From Marinomonas piezotolerans (lineage in GTDB: Bacteria > Pseudomonadota > Gammaproteobacteria > Pseudomonadales > Marinomonadaceae): 64,000 nt of DNA. Shown here piece after piece: positions 38,444 to 48,015 of the stretch. The stretch lies in NCBI RefSeq assembly GCF_003362755.1, contig NZ_QKRA01000009.1, positions 62,001-126,000 on the forward strand, written 5' to 3'. Both the position numbers and the translations under genes were made by a program. How positions within the stretch are numbered: the first letter of the stretch is position 1; every line of letters begins with the position of its first letter. Below the pieces are notes generated by a model, which was given only the letters and a program-made list of their open reading frames with translations, made no database searches and was not told where the DNA came from.

Positions 38444-39180
38444 TTATTCATCTCTTTAATTGTAGGCTTTGTTAGTGGCGGCACTCGAACTTTCGTTGCA
38501 TGCCACCGTGGCTTCGAGGGTATATATCGACGTGTTTGCTTTGTTACCGTTAGAACGTAAACACCACCAACGGGTAATTTCATTGCTTTTGCCAACCTTC
38601 CAACCCAAGCAAAACGATTGCGCCATTTGCCAGATTTAACAGGTAAATCGTAACCAAGAACATCCGCATTCTCTAGTGTAAGACCCGCAACCTTTAGCCA
38701 GTCCTCTAAACGCCTTTGAGAGATACACCTCGCAGACCAAGGGGCCTTCGACCTTTTCGAAAACATCCGCCGCACTCCCCAAAAACCAATCGGGTTAAAG
38801 CCCACAATTATAAGCTTTCCACTTGGCAGTAATGTACGGGCTACTTCATGTATATCTCGATGGGGGTTTTCTGAAAGGTCTAGCGTATGGTGTAGAATAA
38901 TCACATCAATACCATCAGACTCAAATGGCAGTTCACTCATGTGGGCGACAATTGTCTCCTCTGGTGCGCCTAGGTCTAGCTGCGGAGACAACACTATAGT
39001 CTCTCTCACTCGATGATGATGAAACGATAGACGCTTCAACGGCGTCTGTTGCAGCAGATAGTAACCCACTGCATTATCAAGCTCTCTTTCAATGACATCA
39101 TGCTCTTCATTGAGCAAGCGCTCGCCTAGCTCCGTTGCATACCAACCTTGGAATAATTGTCTTGATTGGTCATCCAACAT
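38440..39180 (-). CDS. YafS-like putative SAM-dependent methyltransferase
   Basis: A 246-residue protein in the place of E. coli yafS, between gloB and rnhA. The middle part reads as the second half of a Rossmann methyltransferase: [20 protein letters not shown] (about residues 82-101) and [20 protein letters not shown] (about 111-130). The usual first glycine-rich SAM motif (D/E-x-G-x-G-x-G) cannot be found in the expected place, residues 40-65, so binding of SAM is doubtful or atypical. The basic C-terminus contains [17 protein letters not shown]. Substrate unknown. Its stop overlaps the rnhA start. Confidence 0.75.
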   Translation of the reverse strand: MLDDQSRQLFQGWYATELGERLLNEEHDVIERELDNAVGYYLLQQTPLKRLSFHHHRVRETIVLSPQLDLGAPEETIVAHMSELPFESDGIDVIILHHTLDLSENPHRDIHEVARTLLPSGKLIIVGFNPIGFWGVRRMFSKRSKAPWSARCISQRRLEDWLKVAGLTLENADVLGYDLPVKSGKWRNRFAWVGRLAKAMKLPVGGVYVLTVTKQTRRYIPSKPRWHATKVRVPPLTKPTIKEMNK

Positions 39181-39272
39181 ACAATGCTCTCTTATTAGTA
39201 AAAATGACTGTATGAATTAAAGTGGCACATGCCACTGCCAACTCTCTATTATTTAACCATATCGATAGGCTT

Positions 39273-40049
39273 ATGACATTTATTCCATTACCCGCATTCA
39301 ATGATAATTATATCTGGATTACACATAATCGAGAACAAAAGCACATTTGGGTAGTTGATCCAGGCGACGCTGAAGTTGTTGACAGCTACTGCAAACAAAA
39401 TGCATGTCGGGTAGCAGGTATTTTGATCACACATCATCATAAAGATCATATCGGTGGCGTAAAAACACTTGTAGACAACTATGATTGCGAGGTATTTGGC
39501 CCAAGACATTTGGCTCCTGAGGTTATCTCCCGCCCATTAGAAGAGGGTGACTGCGTTACAGTTGACGGTGAGGAGTTGTTGGTACTCGCTACGCCTGGAC
39601 ACACACTTGATCATTTGTGCTACGTTGGGCAATCATCTGATACACCATTTATATTATGCGGAGATACGTTATTTCGCGGTGGCTGTGGTCGTTTGTTTGA
39701 AGGTTCGCCAGCCCAAATGCTGCAATCACTAACACGCCTCAGACAGTTGCCTGGCGACACACTCGTGTACGGCACCCATGAATACACTCTAGCAAACTAT
39801 CGCTTTGCTCGAGCGATCGATCCGGACAACGTCGCGTTGCAAAACTCCGAGCAACAAGCCGCCCGCTTACGAGCCAACCATACACCTACCCTTCCGTCCA
39901 CCATTGCAGTGGAGCAGCAGACCAACCCATTTCTTAGGTTTGATGTAGCGTCTGTGGTACGAGGAGCAGCCGAACTACTTGGTGAAGCACCAGCAAGTGA
40001 TTTGATAGGAGCATTCGCTCAAATACGCCGAGCCAAAGACGGCTTTTAG
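39273..40049 (+). CDS. gloB: Hydroxyacylglutathione hydrolase (glyoxalase II)
   Basis: A 258-residue metallo-beta-lactamase-fold enzyme that hydrolyses S-lactoylglutathione, the second step of methylglyoxal detoxification. The metal-binding motif THHHKDHIGG is at about residues 52-61, with ATPGHTLDHLCY near 105 and CGDTLFRGGCGRLFEG near 128. The C-terminal glutathione-binding helices follow. I use the ATG at 39273 (MTFIPLPAFNDNYIW), not the upstream GTG at 39222, on family alignment. It lies 57 bp before mltD and is divergent from the yafS-like gene. Confidence 0.95.
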   Translation: MTFIPLPAFNDNYIWITHNREQKHIWVVDPGDAEVVDSYCKQNACRVAGILITHHHKDHIGGVKTLVDNYDCEVFGPRHLAPEVISRPLEEGDCVTVDGEELLVLATPGHTLDHLCYVGQSSDTPFILCGDTLFRGGCGRLFEGSPAQMLQSLTRLRQLPGDTLVYGTHEYTLANYRFARAIDPDNVALQNSEQQAARLRANHTPTLPSTIAVEQQTNPFLRFDVASVVRGAAELLGEAPASDLIGAFAQIRRAKDGF

Positions 40050-40106
40050 TTGACCTACATGCCAGCATCCTTAGAATGCTGGCAAATTAAACAAAATGTG
40101 AGCAGC

Positions 40107-41768
40107 ATGACCAAACACCTACTCATCGCCTTTTTAGCAGGCAGTATCCTTACAGGGTGCCAATCTCTTACCCAAAAACCATCTGACATTGCTGAGATAG
40201 ACGCTGAGAACGAAGACATAGGCGCGCCCGAGGCCGACTCAGAGCAACTAGGGTTTATTGATACTGTTGACCCTATTTTACCGACAGAGGAAACCCAACC
40301 TACACCTGTTGAAGCAGTGCCGGAAGAAATTGTCGCCATCCCTCAACCACCCAAGGATCTCTGGGACCGAATTCGAGATGGGTATCAATTAGATCTAGAC
40401 ATCGATAAACCTCGATTAAAATCTCAGATTCGCTGGTATAGCTCACACCCTTCCTATTTAGATCGTGTCTCAAAACGTGGTGAGCGCTACATGTATTACA
40501 TCGTAGACGAGCTGGAGAAAGCAGGTCTCCCCTTAGAAATAGCATTACTTCCGATTGTAGAAAGCGGATTTGACCCGTTTGGGTACAGTCACGGCCGAGC
40601 TTCTGGACCATGGCAATTCATCCCCTCGACCGGACATATGTATGGTTTAGAACAAACATGGTGGCTAGACGGACGCAGAGATATTCAGCTGTCGACCCAA
40701 GCGGCGATCGCCTATCTAACACGGCTTCATAAAATGTTTGATGGGGACTGGTTGCATGCATTAGCGTCGTACAATTCTGGGGAAGGAACGGTAATGCGTG
40801 CTATTCGACGTAACAAAAAAGCTGGGAAGCCAACGGATTTCTGGTCTCTAGATCTTCCAACGGAAACCCGCGCTTACGTCCCTAAGTTGCTTGCTCTAGC
40901 AAAAATCATGAAAAACCCTGAAAAGTACGACTATCAAACTCGCTTTATTGCAAATCGCCCGTACTTTGAAGAAGTGAATATCGGTGGTCAACTCGACCTG
41001 GCCCAAGCAGCAAAGATGGCTGACATTAGTATTGATGAGATCTATCTACTTAATCCAGCATTCAATCAATGGGCAACATCTCCTGATGGTCCCCATAAAC
41101 TTCTCATCCCAGTCAACAAGTCGAAGACTTTTCGCACCAAGTTAGCCTCTATCTCAGACAATGAGAGAGTCACTTGGGTTCGCTATACTGTTCGAGCTGG
41201 GGACAGCCTGTTAGTCATTGCCCGAGATCACAATACAACGGTTGGCGTACTCCAAGATGTTAATAAAATATCGTCTTCGTTTATCAGGGTGGGACAGCAA
41301 TTAATGATCCCAGTTGCTGGAAAAAGCTCGGAGAGCTACACATTAAGTTCACACCAACGCTTGTTGGAGAAACAATCACGAGCACCTAGCCGCAATTTGA
41401 TTAAAATTAACTACCGTGTAAAAAGTGGCGATAGTTTATGGAGCATTGCTCAACAATATAATACAGACACTAAAACACTGGCGCGCTGGAATAACATGGG
41501 CCTTGGCGATCCGCTATTTCCAGATAAAAACTTGGTTGTGTGGATGAAGCCAAAATCAGGTAAATCGTCTGCCTCAACAAGCACACGAGAGGTAGTAAAA
41601 CGCGTCATATACACCATTCGCTCTGGTGACTCTCTCGCGTTAGTCGCTAATAAATTTAAAGTATCGGTCAGTGATATTCGTAAATGGAACCCAAAAGTAG
41701 GAAGTCAGAAATATGTCCAACCAGGAGATAAGGTAACGCTATTGGTTAATGTGGTTGGTGGTGGCTAA
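40107..41768 (+). CDS. mltD: Membrane-bound lytic murein transglycosylase D
   Basis: A 553-residue lipoprotein that cleaves peptidoglycan glycan strands. The ATG at 40107 begins a lipoprotein signal with lipobox LTGC (Cys18). An acidic linker follows (about 25-80), then the SLT domain at about 120-280 with the catalytic glutamate in LPIVESGFDPF and the GRASGPWQFIPSTG motif. Three LysM repeats bind the wall: about 370-414 (YTVRAGDSLLVIA), 434-480 (YRVKSGDSLWSIA) and 503-548 (YTIRSGDSLALVA). An upstream TTG start at 40050 would bury the lipobox. A strong hairpin follows the stop. Confidence 0.95.
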   Translation: MTKHLLIAFLAGSILTGCQSLTQKPSDIAEIDAENEDIGAPEADSEQLGFIDTVDPILPTEETQPTPVEAVPEEIVAIPQPPKDLWDRIRDGYQLDLDIDKPRLKSQIRWYSSHPSYLDRVSKRGERYMYYIVDELEKAGLPLEIALLPIVESGFDPFGYSHGRASGPWQFIPSTGHMYGLEQTWWLDGRRDIQLSTQAAIAYLTRLHKMFDGDWLHALASYNSGEGTVMRAIRRNKKAGKPTDFWSLDLPTETRAYVPKLLALAKIMKNPEKYDYQTRFIANRPYFEEVNIGGQLDLAQAAKMADISIDEIYLLNPAFNQWATSPDGPHKLLIPVNKSKTFRTKLASISDNERVTWVRYTVRAGDSLLVIARDHNTTVGVLQDVNKISSSFIRVGQQLMIPVAGKSSESYTLSSHQRLLEKQSRAPSRNLIKINYRVKSGDSLWSIAQQYNTDTKTLARWNNMGLGDPLFPDKNLVVWMKPKSGKSSASTSTREVVKRVIYTIRSGDSLALVANKFKVSVSDIRKWNPKVGSQKYVQPGDKVTLLVNVVGGG

Positions 41769-41797
41769 CAATCAGCATTGTTAATACTTTTAAAATT

Positions 41798-41825
41798 AGA
41801 AAGGAGGCTAAAAAGCCTCCTTTCT
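41798..41825. terminator. Hairpin terminator between mltD and ppnP
   Basis: A 12-bp perfect stem AGAAAGGAGGCT/AGCCTCCTTTCT with an AAAA loop lies between convergent genes. The T-tract is short and mostly inside the stem. Confidence 0.7.
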
Positions 41826-41835
41826 GCTAAGAGGA

Positions 41836-42120
41836 TTATTCGTAACGACAAAGGTATGCAGTCACTTCAGTAACCTTCACACCAAACGTTTGATGCGCTT
41901 CTACAATAAATGTCTCCCCTTTGGAATAAGTTTTCCACTCGGTAGACTCTGGTAGCAGTACGGTCAAACTTCCCGATACAACACTCATATATTCCCGCTG
42001 AGACGTACCAAACTCATACTCACCAATACTCATAACACCTACTGTGGACGTACCCTCAGCATTCTCTAATGCAATGGATTTGACCGAATCATCGAAATAA
42101 CTATTTACTACTAAAGACAT
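41836..42120 (-). CDS. ppnP: Pyrimidine/purine nucleoside phosphorylase PpnP
   Basis: A 94-residue single-domain cupin-like enzyme (formerly DUF1255) that splits many nucleosides with phosphate into base and ribose-1-phosphate. The TSTVGVMSIGEYEFGTSQRE stretch (about residues 24-43) and the ending EAHQTFGVKVTEVTAYLCRY are typical. It is 64 bp downstream of the LysR-type gene on the same strand; whether that regulator controls it is unknown. Confidence 0.93.
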   Translation of the reverse strand: MSLVVNSYFDDSVKSIALENAEGTSTVGVMSIGEYEFGTSQREYMSVVSGSLTVLLPESTEWKTYSKGETFIVEAHQTFGVKVTEVTAYLCRYE

Positions 42121-42184
42121 ATCGCACTCACACTCATCAACTTAGCCTAGCTGGCCATACAACTTAAAGGGACATCAAAGGATG

Positions 42185-43081
42185 TCACCCATCATTCATC
42201 TCTTCTATTATCCACTCTTTAAACGCTGTCATCGCAGGCGTAATGGCACGATCTTTTTCGTACACAAGGTAAAATGACCGATTGGTGTCTAGTTGCTTAT
42301 CAAACAGTACTTTTAGCTGCCCTGACTCCAACTCGGGCCCGATCAAACTGACATCTGACAGCGCAATACCTAAGCCTTGGCTTGCCGCCCCCGCAGTCAA
42401 AGAGCCACTCGAAAACATCAATCCGCGACGGAATACTTTGGGGTCAAGACCATTTTGCACCAGCCAATCAGTCCATTCGTCGCTACGTTTGCTAACATGC
42501 AACAGCGGATAGAAACGCATATCTTCTGGCTCATTGATGGGGTTGCTTGGCTTGATCATTTTCGGTGAACATACTGGCGCTAATCGAATAGGCCTCAAAT
42601 AGTACATTTCAACATCATCCCAATCTCCCGCACCAAAATACACAGCCATATCCACCTTACCAATAGAAAAGTCAATCAGCCCCATTGAGGAACTAATCTC
42701 TAATTCAATGTCAGGATAACGTTGCTGAAATCTTTCCATACGAGGCATTAACCATCGCGTTAAGAATGATGGTGCAACCGCTAGATGCAATGATCCTGCG
42801 TGTTGAGCAGTATGTAAATCAGCGGTAGCCTGTTCCAAAAGCTGAAACATCTGCTTAATAGGGCCAAGATATTTCTCTCCCGCCTCCGTCAGTACTACTT
42901 TTCTTTTCGTGCGACGAAATAGTTCAAGATCAAGAAACTCTTCGAGACCCTTTATCTGATGACTGATCGCTGAAGGCGTAACGTTTAATTCCCGCGCAGC
43001 CTTATTAAAACTTCCATGGCGCGCAGCCGATTCAAAACATTTAAGCGAATTTAAAGGCGGTAATCTGTTGATACGTAACAC
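42185..43081 (-). CDS. LysR-family transcriptional regulator, GcvA-like
   Basis: A 298-residue regulator. The N-terminal winged helix-turn-helix (about residues 5-65: LNSLKCFESAARHGSFNKAA, then ELNVTPSAISHQIKGLEEFL) is of the GcvA subgroup. The C-terminal effector domain (about 90-290) has the usual two-lobed pattern. No gene is divergent from it within a short distance: upstream lies the same-strand helicase gene. The target cannot be read from context; ppnP, 64 bp downstream, is the nearest candidate. The effector is unknown. Confidence 0.88.
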   Translation of the reverse strand: MLRINRLPPLNSLKCFESAARHGSFNKAARELNVTPSAISHQIKGLEEFLDLELFRRTKRKVVLTEAGEKYLGPIKQMFQLLEQATADLHTAQHAGSLHLAVAPSFLTRWLMPRMERFQQRYPDIELEISSSMGLIDFSIGKVDMAVYFGAGDWDDVEMYYLRPIRLAPVCSPKMIKPSNPINEPEDMRFYPLLHVSKRSDEWTDWLVQNGLDPKVFRRGLMFSSGSLTAGAASQGLGIALSDVSLIGPELESGQLKVLFDKQLDTNRSFYLVYEKDRAITPAMTAFKEWIIEEMNDG

Positions 43082-43159
43082 TCCAAGGTTAAAACAACAC
43101 TATTACTATACATCGAGCCTGCTACCTACCTGCAATTGAATTCAACTCAAATACTGGTA

Positions 43160-44482
43160 CTAGGGTTTGTTAGATTTTGTAGGTAACTTGAACGGTTCAA
43201 ATCCTTGCTGATCGTTTTCATGAAATACGACTTTCTTACGTCCACTCGACCTCTTTGGTTTGGTCGTTTGCTTCGGTTTTTTATCTTTCTCTGGTTTATT
43301 CTTTTGTTTTTGCTGCGCACGCTTAGGCGCAATACCATTAAACGTTGGCTCAAGACCAGAGACAGTATCGAGCGGCAATGTTCTCTTTAAATACGCCTCA
43401 ATCTCTTTAAAATTAAACCAATCTTTTGGTCCTACCAAAGAAACGGCGTCTCCCTTAAACCCTGCCCGACCGGTACGACCTGTACGATGCACAAACTCTT
43501 CAGCAGGTTTTGGTAAATCAAAATTAAAAACATGAGAAACTGAAGCAACATCTAACCCCCGGGAAGCTAAATCAGTACTCACCAATACCTTAAATTTACC
43601 ACGAGAAAACGCTTCCATTACCTTTGAGCGAGCACTTTGGGTCATATCTCCGTTCAAACTTTCAGCGTCAACTCCCCATCCAGCCAAAAGCTCTGCCAAA
43701 CGGACAGTGTCTTGTTTCGTCGCAGTGAAGATGATTGCCTGTTTTATCTCAAAAGACTCTAAAAAATGCTGCAACAATGCTTGTTTGTGATCTAAATGGT
43801 CACATAAATATACATGCTGGCTAATATCCTGATGCTCATCAATGCCATGCCCTACCGCTACACGCGCAGGTTCTCGTAACAACTCCTGTGCGATATCATT
43901 CACTTCCGCGTCATCAAGTGTTGCAGAGAAAAAAAGCGTCTGGCGTCGACGATGGCTCGCAGCCTGATCAATAGCTTTAAGATCCTGAGAAAAACCTAGA
44001 TCTAACATTCGGTCGGCTTCATCAAGAATGAGTAGCTCTAGTCCATCCAAAAATACATGACGCTGCTTGAGGTGATCTGCCATACGACCAGGCGTTGCCA
44101 CTACAAAATGCGGATCTTTTTGAAAGTCTTTATGTTGATCATTGAAGTTCTCACCGCCCAAAATTAATACCGACGAGAACCTACTTCCCGCGATCAGGGT
44201 TCGAAGCGTTGAGAAAACCTGTTTCGCCAACTCACGAGTAGGCACCAGTATCAACACTCTTGGATCTCGTTTTGACAGAGACTTACGGGTGTACAAGCGA
44301 TGAATAGCCGGAAGTAAGTACGCTAACGTCTTGCCCGAGCCAGTTTTCGACGACGCCAGCAAATCTTTACCCGCCATTGCCTCCGGAATGGCTCGCGCCT
44401 GAATCTCAGTCGCTTGCTCAAAGCCAAAGTGGCTGAAAGACTTCATTAATCGGCTATCTAACTCAAACTCAGAAAATAACAA
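43160..44482 (-). CDS. DEAD-box RNA helicase, SrmB/RhlE-like
   Basis: An ATP-dependent RNA helicase of about 440 residues, probably acting in ribosome assembly or RNA turnover. Motifs: Q motif ATEIQARAIP, Walker A SSKTGSGKT (about residues 44-52), DEADRMLD (about 151), SAT near 183, and HRTGRTGRAG near 325. The basic, lysine-rich tail (about 365-425) is typical for RNA binding. No ATG fits the start: the frame opens with TTG at 44533, but a TTG at 44482 preceded by AAGGTGAAG gives MLFSEFELDSRLM, which aligns with SrmB-type starts and is preferred. The subfamily is uncertain. Confidence 0.85.
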   Translation of the reverse strand: MLFSEFELDSRLMKSFSHFGFEQATEIQARAIPEAMAGKDLLASSKTGSGKTLAYLLPAIHRLYTRKSLSKRDPRVLILVPTRELAKQVFSTLRTLIAGSRFSSVLILGGENFNDQHKDFQKDPHFVVATPGRMADHLKQRHVFLDGLELLILDEADRMLDLGFSQDLKAIDQAASHRRRQTLFFSATLDDAEVNDIAQELLREPARVAVGHGIDEHQDISQHVYLCDHLDHKQALLQHFLESFEIKQAIIFTATKQDTVRLAELLAGWGVDAESLNGDMTQSARSKVMEAFSRGKFKVLVSTDLASRGLDVASVSHVFNFDLPKPAEEFVHRTGRTGRAGFKGDAVSLVGPKDWFNFKEIEAYLKRTLPLDTVSGLEPTFNGIAPKRAQQKQKNKPEKDKKPKQTTKPKRSSGRKKVVFHENDQQGFEPFKLPTKSNKP

Positions 44483-44557
44483 TCGCTTCACCTTACACTC
44501 GTAGTTTTTCAATCCTGCATTATAACGTAGCAATAAGGTTTAAAAATACAAAAAACC

Positions 44558-45094
44558 TTAACGGTCGACCAAAACCCCAAGTGTGTGCTCAATGCCGGCA
44601 CTTTGAATGACCAGCTCGTCGTTTTTTAGCACGCCCTCTTCAATTAACTGGTAATACACATTTCGATGAAAGCTTGCCCACATGTTATATCTGACCGATA
44701 CATAGGGCAGTAACTCACCCCGACATTCAAACAGCCGCATTTGACAATCCTCTCCTAACACAAGAACGTCATTGGTTCGAGTTACGAATCTAATGATCGC
44801 CACGCCAGCCTCATTTTCTTCTTGGGTATATTGAATAATATGGAAAGGCGCATCCTCGACTCTAATCCGAACTTTCTCAGATGGCGTAACTAGAAAATAT
44901 TCATCCCCTTCGCGCCATAAAATCCGACTAAACAAAACCACCAGCTTCTCTCGCTTAATGACACTTCCTTCATGTACCCAATCCCCACGGGACGTAATAG
45001 TCAAATCCATGTCACCACAAAATGGCGGAGACCACGTTGCTACGGGTGGATACCCTTGCGCATTCTCTACCGGGCCTAGGTTGATATTCGCCAT
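44558..45094 (-). CDS. DUF1285 domain protein
   Basis: A 178-residue protein of the DUF1285 family, function unknown. The family pattern is clear: WSPPFCGDMDLTITSRGDWV (about residues 21-40), then HEGSVIKREKLVVLFSRIL, EYFLVTPSEKVRIRVEDAPF and the late VRYNMWASFHRNVYYQL. The fold is expected to be two small beta-rich subdomains. It is divergent from the methylenetetrahydrofolate reductase-like gene across 160 bp in which I see no other feature. Confidence 0.88.
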   Translation of the reverse strand: MANINLGPVENAQGYPPVATWSPPFCGDMDLTITSRGDWVHEGSVIKREKLVVLFSRILWREGDEYFLVTPSEKVRIRVEDAPFHIIQYTQEENEAGVAIIRFVTRTNDVLVLGEDCQMRLFECRGELLPYVSVRYNMWASFHRNVYYQLIEEGVLKNDELVIQSAGIEHTLGVLVDR

Positions 45095-45254
45095 AACGCA
45101 CTCCTAAACGGTTACCGGATTAACGCCACTCACTTTAACATTAATAAAATTCAAATCAGAACAGAAGATCTTGAAATACATTCACTGTTAAACTTAGTTC
45201 ATCGATTAGTAACGAAGGCATCAACTCCAAGCCTTCATAATATGAGTCCCCACC

Positions 45255-46211
45255 ATGACGACTGAATTATCACGCAAATTCGAAGATCCAAATCGAGGTG
45301 TGTATTTTATTGGCACAACACCTCCAAAAAGCTCAATCGACGATGACAAATTAAATGAAATAGGTCAAAAGCTTTTGGACCGCTTGGGTCAAATTGAAGT
45401 AGATGGGTTAATCGTCTACGACATCCAAGACGAAAGTAGTCGAATATCTAAGCCACGCCCATTTCCATATATGGAAACACACGATCCGCGAGCTTGGTCT
45501 AAACGCTTACAGCAGCTAGCCATTAAGCCTGTCATCACCTATAAAAGCGTGTCTTCTAGATCAGCAAAAGAGTTTGATCAATGGCTCAATTCTGCTTGGG
45601 ATGAATATGGTATTCGCGACATTGTGCTGGTTGGCGCACCTTCGTCTGACGGCCAAATAGTCTTGCCCTTGTCGAAAGCGTATCAAACATTGGCCCAAAA
45701 CGAGCACGCATTTAACTTAGGTGGCGTTACCATAGCAGAGCGTCATGCACAAAAAGGCGATGAACATTTACGCCTCATAAACAAAACGATTTCAGGTTGT
45801 GATTTTTTTGTTTCTCAAGCGGTCTATAACCCGCAAGCAACACTAGACATGCTCAGTCAATATGCTCGCGCGTGCCGTGATAAGGGCGAAGAACCAAAAC
45901 GCGTTATTTTGACTTTTACACCATGCGGTAGCATCAAAACACTTGAGTTTATGGAGTGGCTCGGCATTTCTGTTCCCGATGCAACGAAACATCGCATCAT
46001 GGACGCTGAATCTCCGCTAGACGAATCCATTAAAATTTGTCGGTCAGCCTTAGAGCAAATCATTGAAGTAGCGCTACCACTGGGAATTCCGCTCGGCCTT
46101 AATATCGAAAGTCTTACCAACCGTAAAGAAGAGATCGACGCGTCTATCAACCTCTATAAACTACTCAAAGCAACGCTCGATTTGAAGCTTGCTGAGCAAA
46201 ACCTCATATAA
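45255..46211 (+). CDS. Stand-alone methylenetetrahydrofolate reductase-like protein
   Basis: A 318-residue TIM-barrel protein related to methylenetetrahydrofolate reductase. Visible segments are VYFIGTTPPKSS (about residues 16-27), LIVYDIQDESSR (about 54-65), VGAPSSDGQIVLPLSKAY (about 120), GGVTIAERHAQKGDEHLRLI (about 156-175) and CDFFVSQAVYN (about 185-195). The FAD and folate contacts typical of MetF are only partly recognisable, and the context is not a methionine locus, so the true reaction is uncertain. The last 8 bases overlap the end of the convergent glycosyltransferase gene. Confidence 0.72.
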   Translation: MTTELSRKFEDPNRGVYFIGTTPPKSSIDDDKLNEIGQKLLDRLGQIEVDGLIVYDIQDESSRISKPRPFPYMETHDPRAWSKRLQQLAIKPVITYKSVSSRSAKEFDQWLNSAWDEYGIRDIVLVGAPSSDGQIVLPLSKAYQTLAQNEHAFNLGGVTIAERHAQKGDEHLRLINKTISGCDFFVSQAVYNPQATLDMLSQYARACRDKGEEPKRVILTFTPCGSIKTLEFMEWLGISVPDATKHRIMDAESPLDESIKICRSALEQIIEVALPLGIPLGLNIESLTNRKEEIDASINLYKLLKATLDLKLAEQNLI

Positions 46212-47202
46212 GAGATCGGACCTGAGCAATCACTTGTTCACAAGTGATTGCCTTCATCGCATCAGCAGAATGCACACGTGTTGCCCAAGGCAATTCAGAT
46301 ACGGGCTTGCCATACTCCTTTTCAGCCATTTGCTCGTAAACACTCACCACTTTATCTAGATCACAATACGGGCCCGTACGTTTTGGATTGGAATGGGCAT
46401 AGAGCCCGACGACCGTTGCACCAACAATCGTAGCCATGTGGGCAGGGCCCGTATCAGGGCTTATAACTAATTTTGCGGATGCCAAGATCGACATCATCTC
46501 CGGCAAAGATGTCTGCCCTACTAAGTTCTCTACTCCTGAAGTGGTCAACATACTGGCTAATTGCTTCTCTGCTGCACTTCCGCCACCTGTGAGTATGACG
46601 CGCTGCCCATTGGACACGAGCCAATCAATCAGCTCTCTGTAACCTTCTTCAGTCCAGTTGCGCTCCGCTTTCGATGCACTTGGGTTCAGCACTACATAAT
46701 CTCCACAAACACGAGATTCTGGAAGATTCAGCGGCAAAGGTAATTCAATCGATGAAACACCAATACGCGCCGACACCGAAAGAAAAGAATCCAATACATG
46801 TGCGCGGGCGGGTTGTTCACCATAATCATTCACAAACCAATGTTGTTTCTCTCGAGAAATGCTCGGATGAAAGCCAATTCGGCGTTTAGCAGGGATCATA
46901 CGACTCACAAAGCTTGCGCGAATTGACCATTGCAAATGCAAAAGCACGTCAAATTTGTCACCCACAAAAGACCGCTTCAGCGCCCACATTCCTTTCCAAC
47001 CTTGCTTCTTATCAAAAATGCACACCTTCACATTAGGCAAAAGCTTCACTATTTGTGCTTCAAGAGGTCCAGTAATCCAAGTTATGGACGCGTCTGGATA
47101 CTCTTTTTGCACAGCGTGCACAACCGCCATTGCGTGACAAACATCTCCAATTGCTGATAATCGCAAAATTGCAATACTCTTTATTGTCTTATCCATTTGC
47201 AT
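46204..47202 (-). CDS. Glycosyltransferase family 9, heptosyltransferase I-like
   Basis: A 332-residue ADP-heptose:LPS heptosyltransferase-type enzyme that would add a heptose to the Kdo of the lipopolysaccharide inner core on the cytoplasmic side. The N-terminal AILRLSAIGDVCHAMAVVHA (about residues 11-30) and the C-terminal GGGSAAEKQLASML and ISPDTGPAHMATIVGATVVG segments (about 204 and 246) are family landmarks. The next genes (divergent kdkA, then an acyltransferase) also act on Kdo-lipid A, which supports a WaaC-type role. An ATG two codons later (47196) has better spacing to AGAG. Confidence 0.85.
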   Translation of the reverse strand: MQMDKTIKSIAILRLSAIGDVCHAMAVVHAVQKEYPDASITWITGPLEAQIVKLLPNVKVCIFDKKQGWKGMWALKRSFVGDKFDVLLHLQWSIRASFVSRMIPAKRRIGFHPSISREKQHWFVNDYGEQPARAHVLDSFLSVSARIGVSSIELPLPLNLPESRVCGDYVVLNPSASKAERNWTEEGYRELIDWLVSNGQRVILTGGGSAAEKQLASMLTTSGVENLVGQTSLPEMMSILASAKLVISPDTGPAHMATIVGATVVGLYAHSNPKRTGPYCDLDKVVSVYEQMAEKEYGKPVSELPWATRVHSADAMKAITCEQVIAQVRSLI

Positions 47203-47301
47203 CTCTGGGGCTGTTTAATAATGGCAATTATTATAAAATACTCGCTTCGTAAAATGTCCCCTTATAGTAGACATCTCATTCATTTTTTATAAATTAGCCT
47301 C

Positions 47302-48015
47302 ATGCCAAGCATCCATCCGACCGCGTCAAGTGACATTGTGTTTATAAGCCCAACTTTTAAGGGTGTTTCAAGAGAATGGTTCAGCCCAGAGCATTGGGAG
47401 CAAGAAGACAAACTAACCCGAACAGCTACCGGCCGTGGCACAGTATGGTTTGTCGAAACCCCTTCCGCTACGGCTGTATTACGCCAGTATCGTCGCGGCG
47501 GCCTAATCGCTAAAGTGAACAAGTTTAAGTTTCTATCTCAACCATTGCAGTCAACCCGAGTGTATCTAGAGCTAACCTTACTTGAAAAACTACAACAATT
47601 AGGATTACCAGCCCCAAAGCCAATAGGTGGCATGCTCAGAAGAGAAGGACTCTTTTACGAAGCTTGGCTAATGACGGAAATGATCCCCAACTCAGCTGAT
47701 CTGAATGAAATTTTGAGCACATCTCAGCTTGACGAAGCTACTTGGGTTTCAATTGGACAGACAATACGCGAGTTTCATCAAAAAGGGATCTATCACAGTG
47801 ACCTCAACTGCCACAACATTATGCTTGATGACCAAAACAAGGTTTGGTTAATTGACTTTGACAAATGCAGTCAGCGCATCCCTAATCCATCGTGGCAAAA
47901 AAAGAACCTCGACAGACTGTTACGCTCATTCAAAAAAGAACAGTTAAAAAATCCCGCATTTTCTGCCAATGATACGACTTGGCAATGGCTGCTAAACGGT
48001 TATGAAAATGGCTAA
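47302..48015 (+). CDS. kdkA: 3-deoxy-D-manno-octulosonic acid (Kdo) kinase
   Basis: A 237-residue kinase-fold enzyme that phosphorylates the Kdo residue attached to lipid A at O-4. The active-site stretch YHSDLNCHNIMLDDQNKVW (about residues 165-183) corresponds to the catalytic loop, and LIDFDKCSQR is the metal-binding DFx motif. The early GRGTVWFVE and LRQYRRGGLI match KdkA. It overlaps the acyltransferase gene by 14 bases. In known cases KdkA goes with a single-Kdo inner core (Haemophilus, Vibrio), so this organism probably has phospho-Kdo in place of a Kdo disaccharide. Confidence 0.9.
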   Translation: MPSIHPTASSDIVFISPTFKGVSREWFSPEHWEQEDKLTRTATGRGTVWFVETPSATAVLRQYRRGGLIAKVNKFKFLSQPLQSTRVYLELTLLEKLQQLGLPAPKPIGGMLRREGLFYEAWLMTEMIPNSADLNEILSTSQLDEATWVSIGQTIREFHQKGIYHSDLNCHNIMLDDQNKVWLIDFDKCSQRIPNPSWQKKNLDRLLRSFKKEQLKNPAFSANDTTWQWLLNGYENG

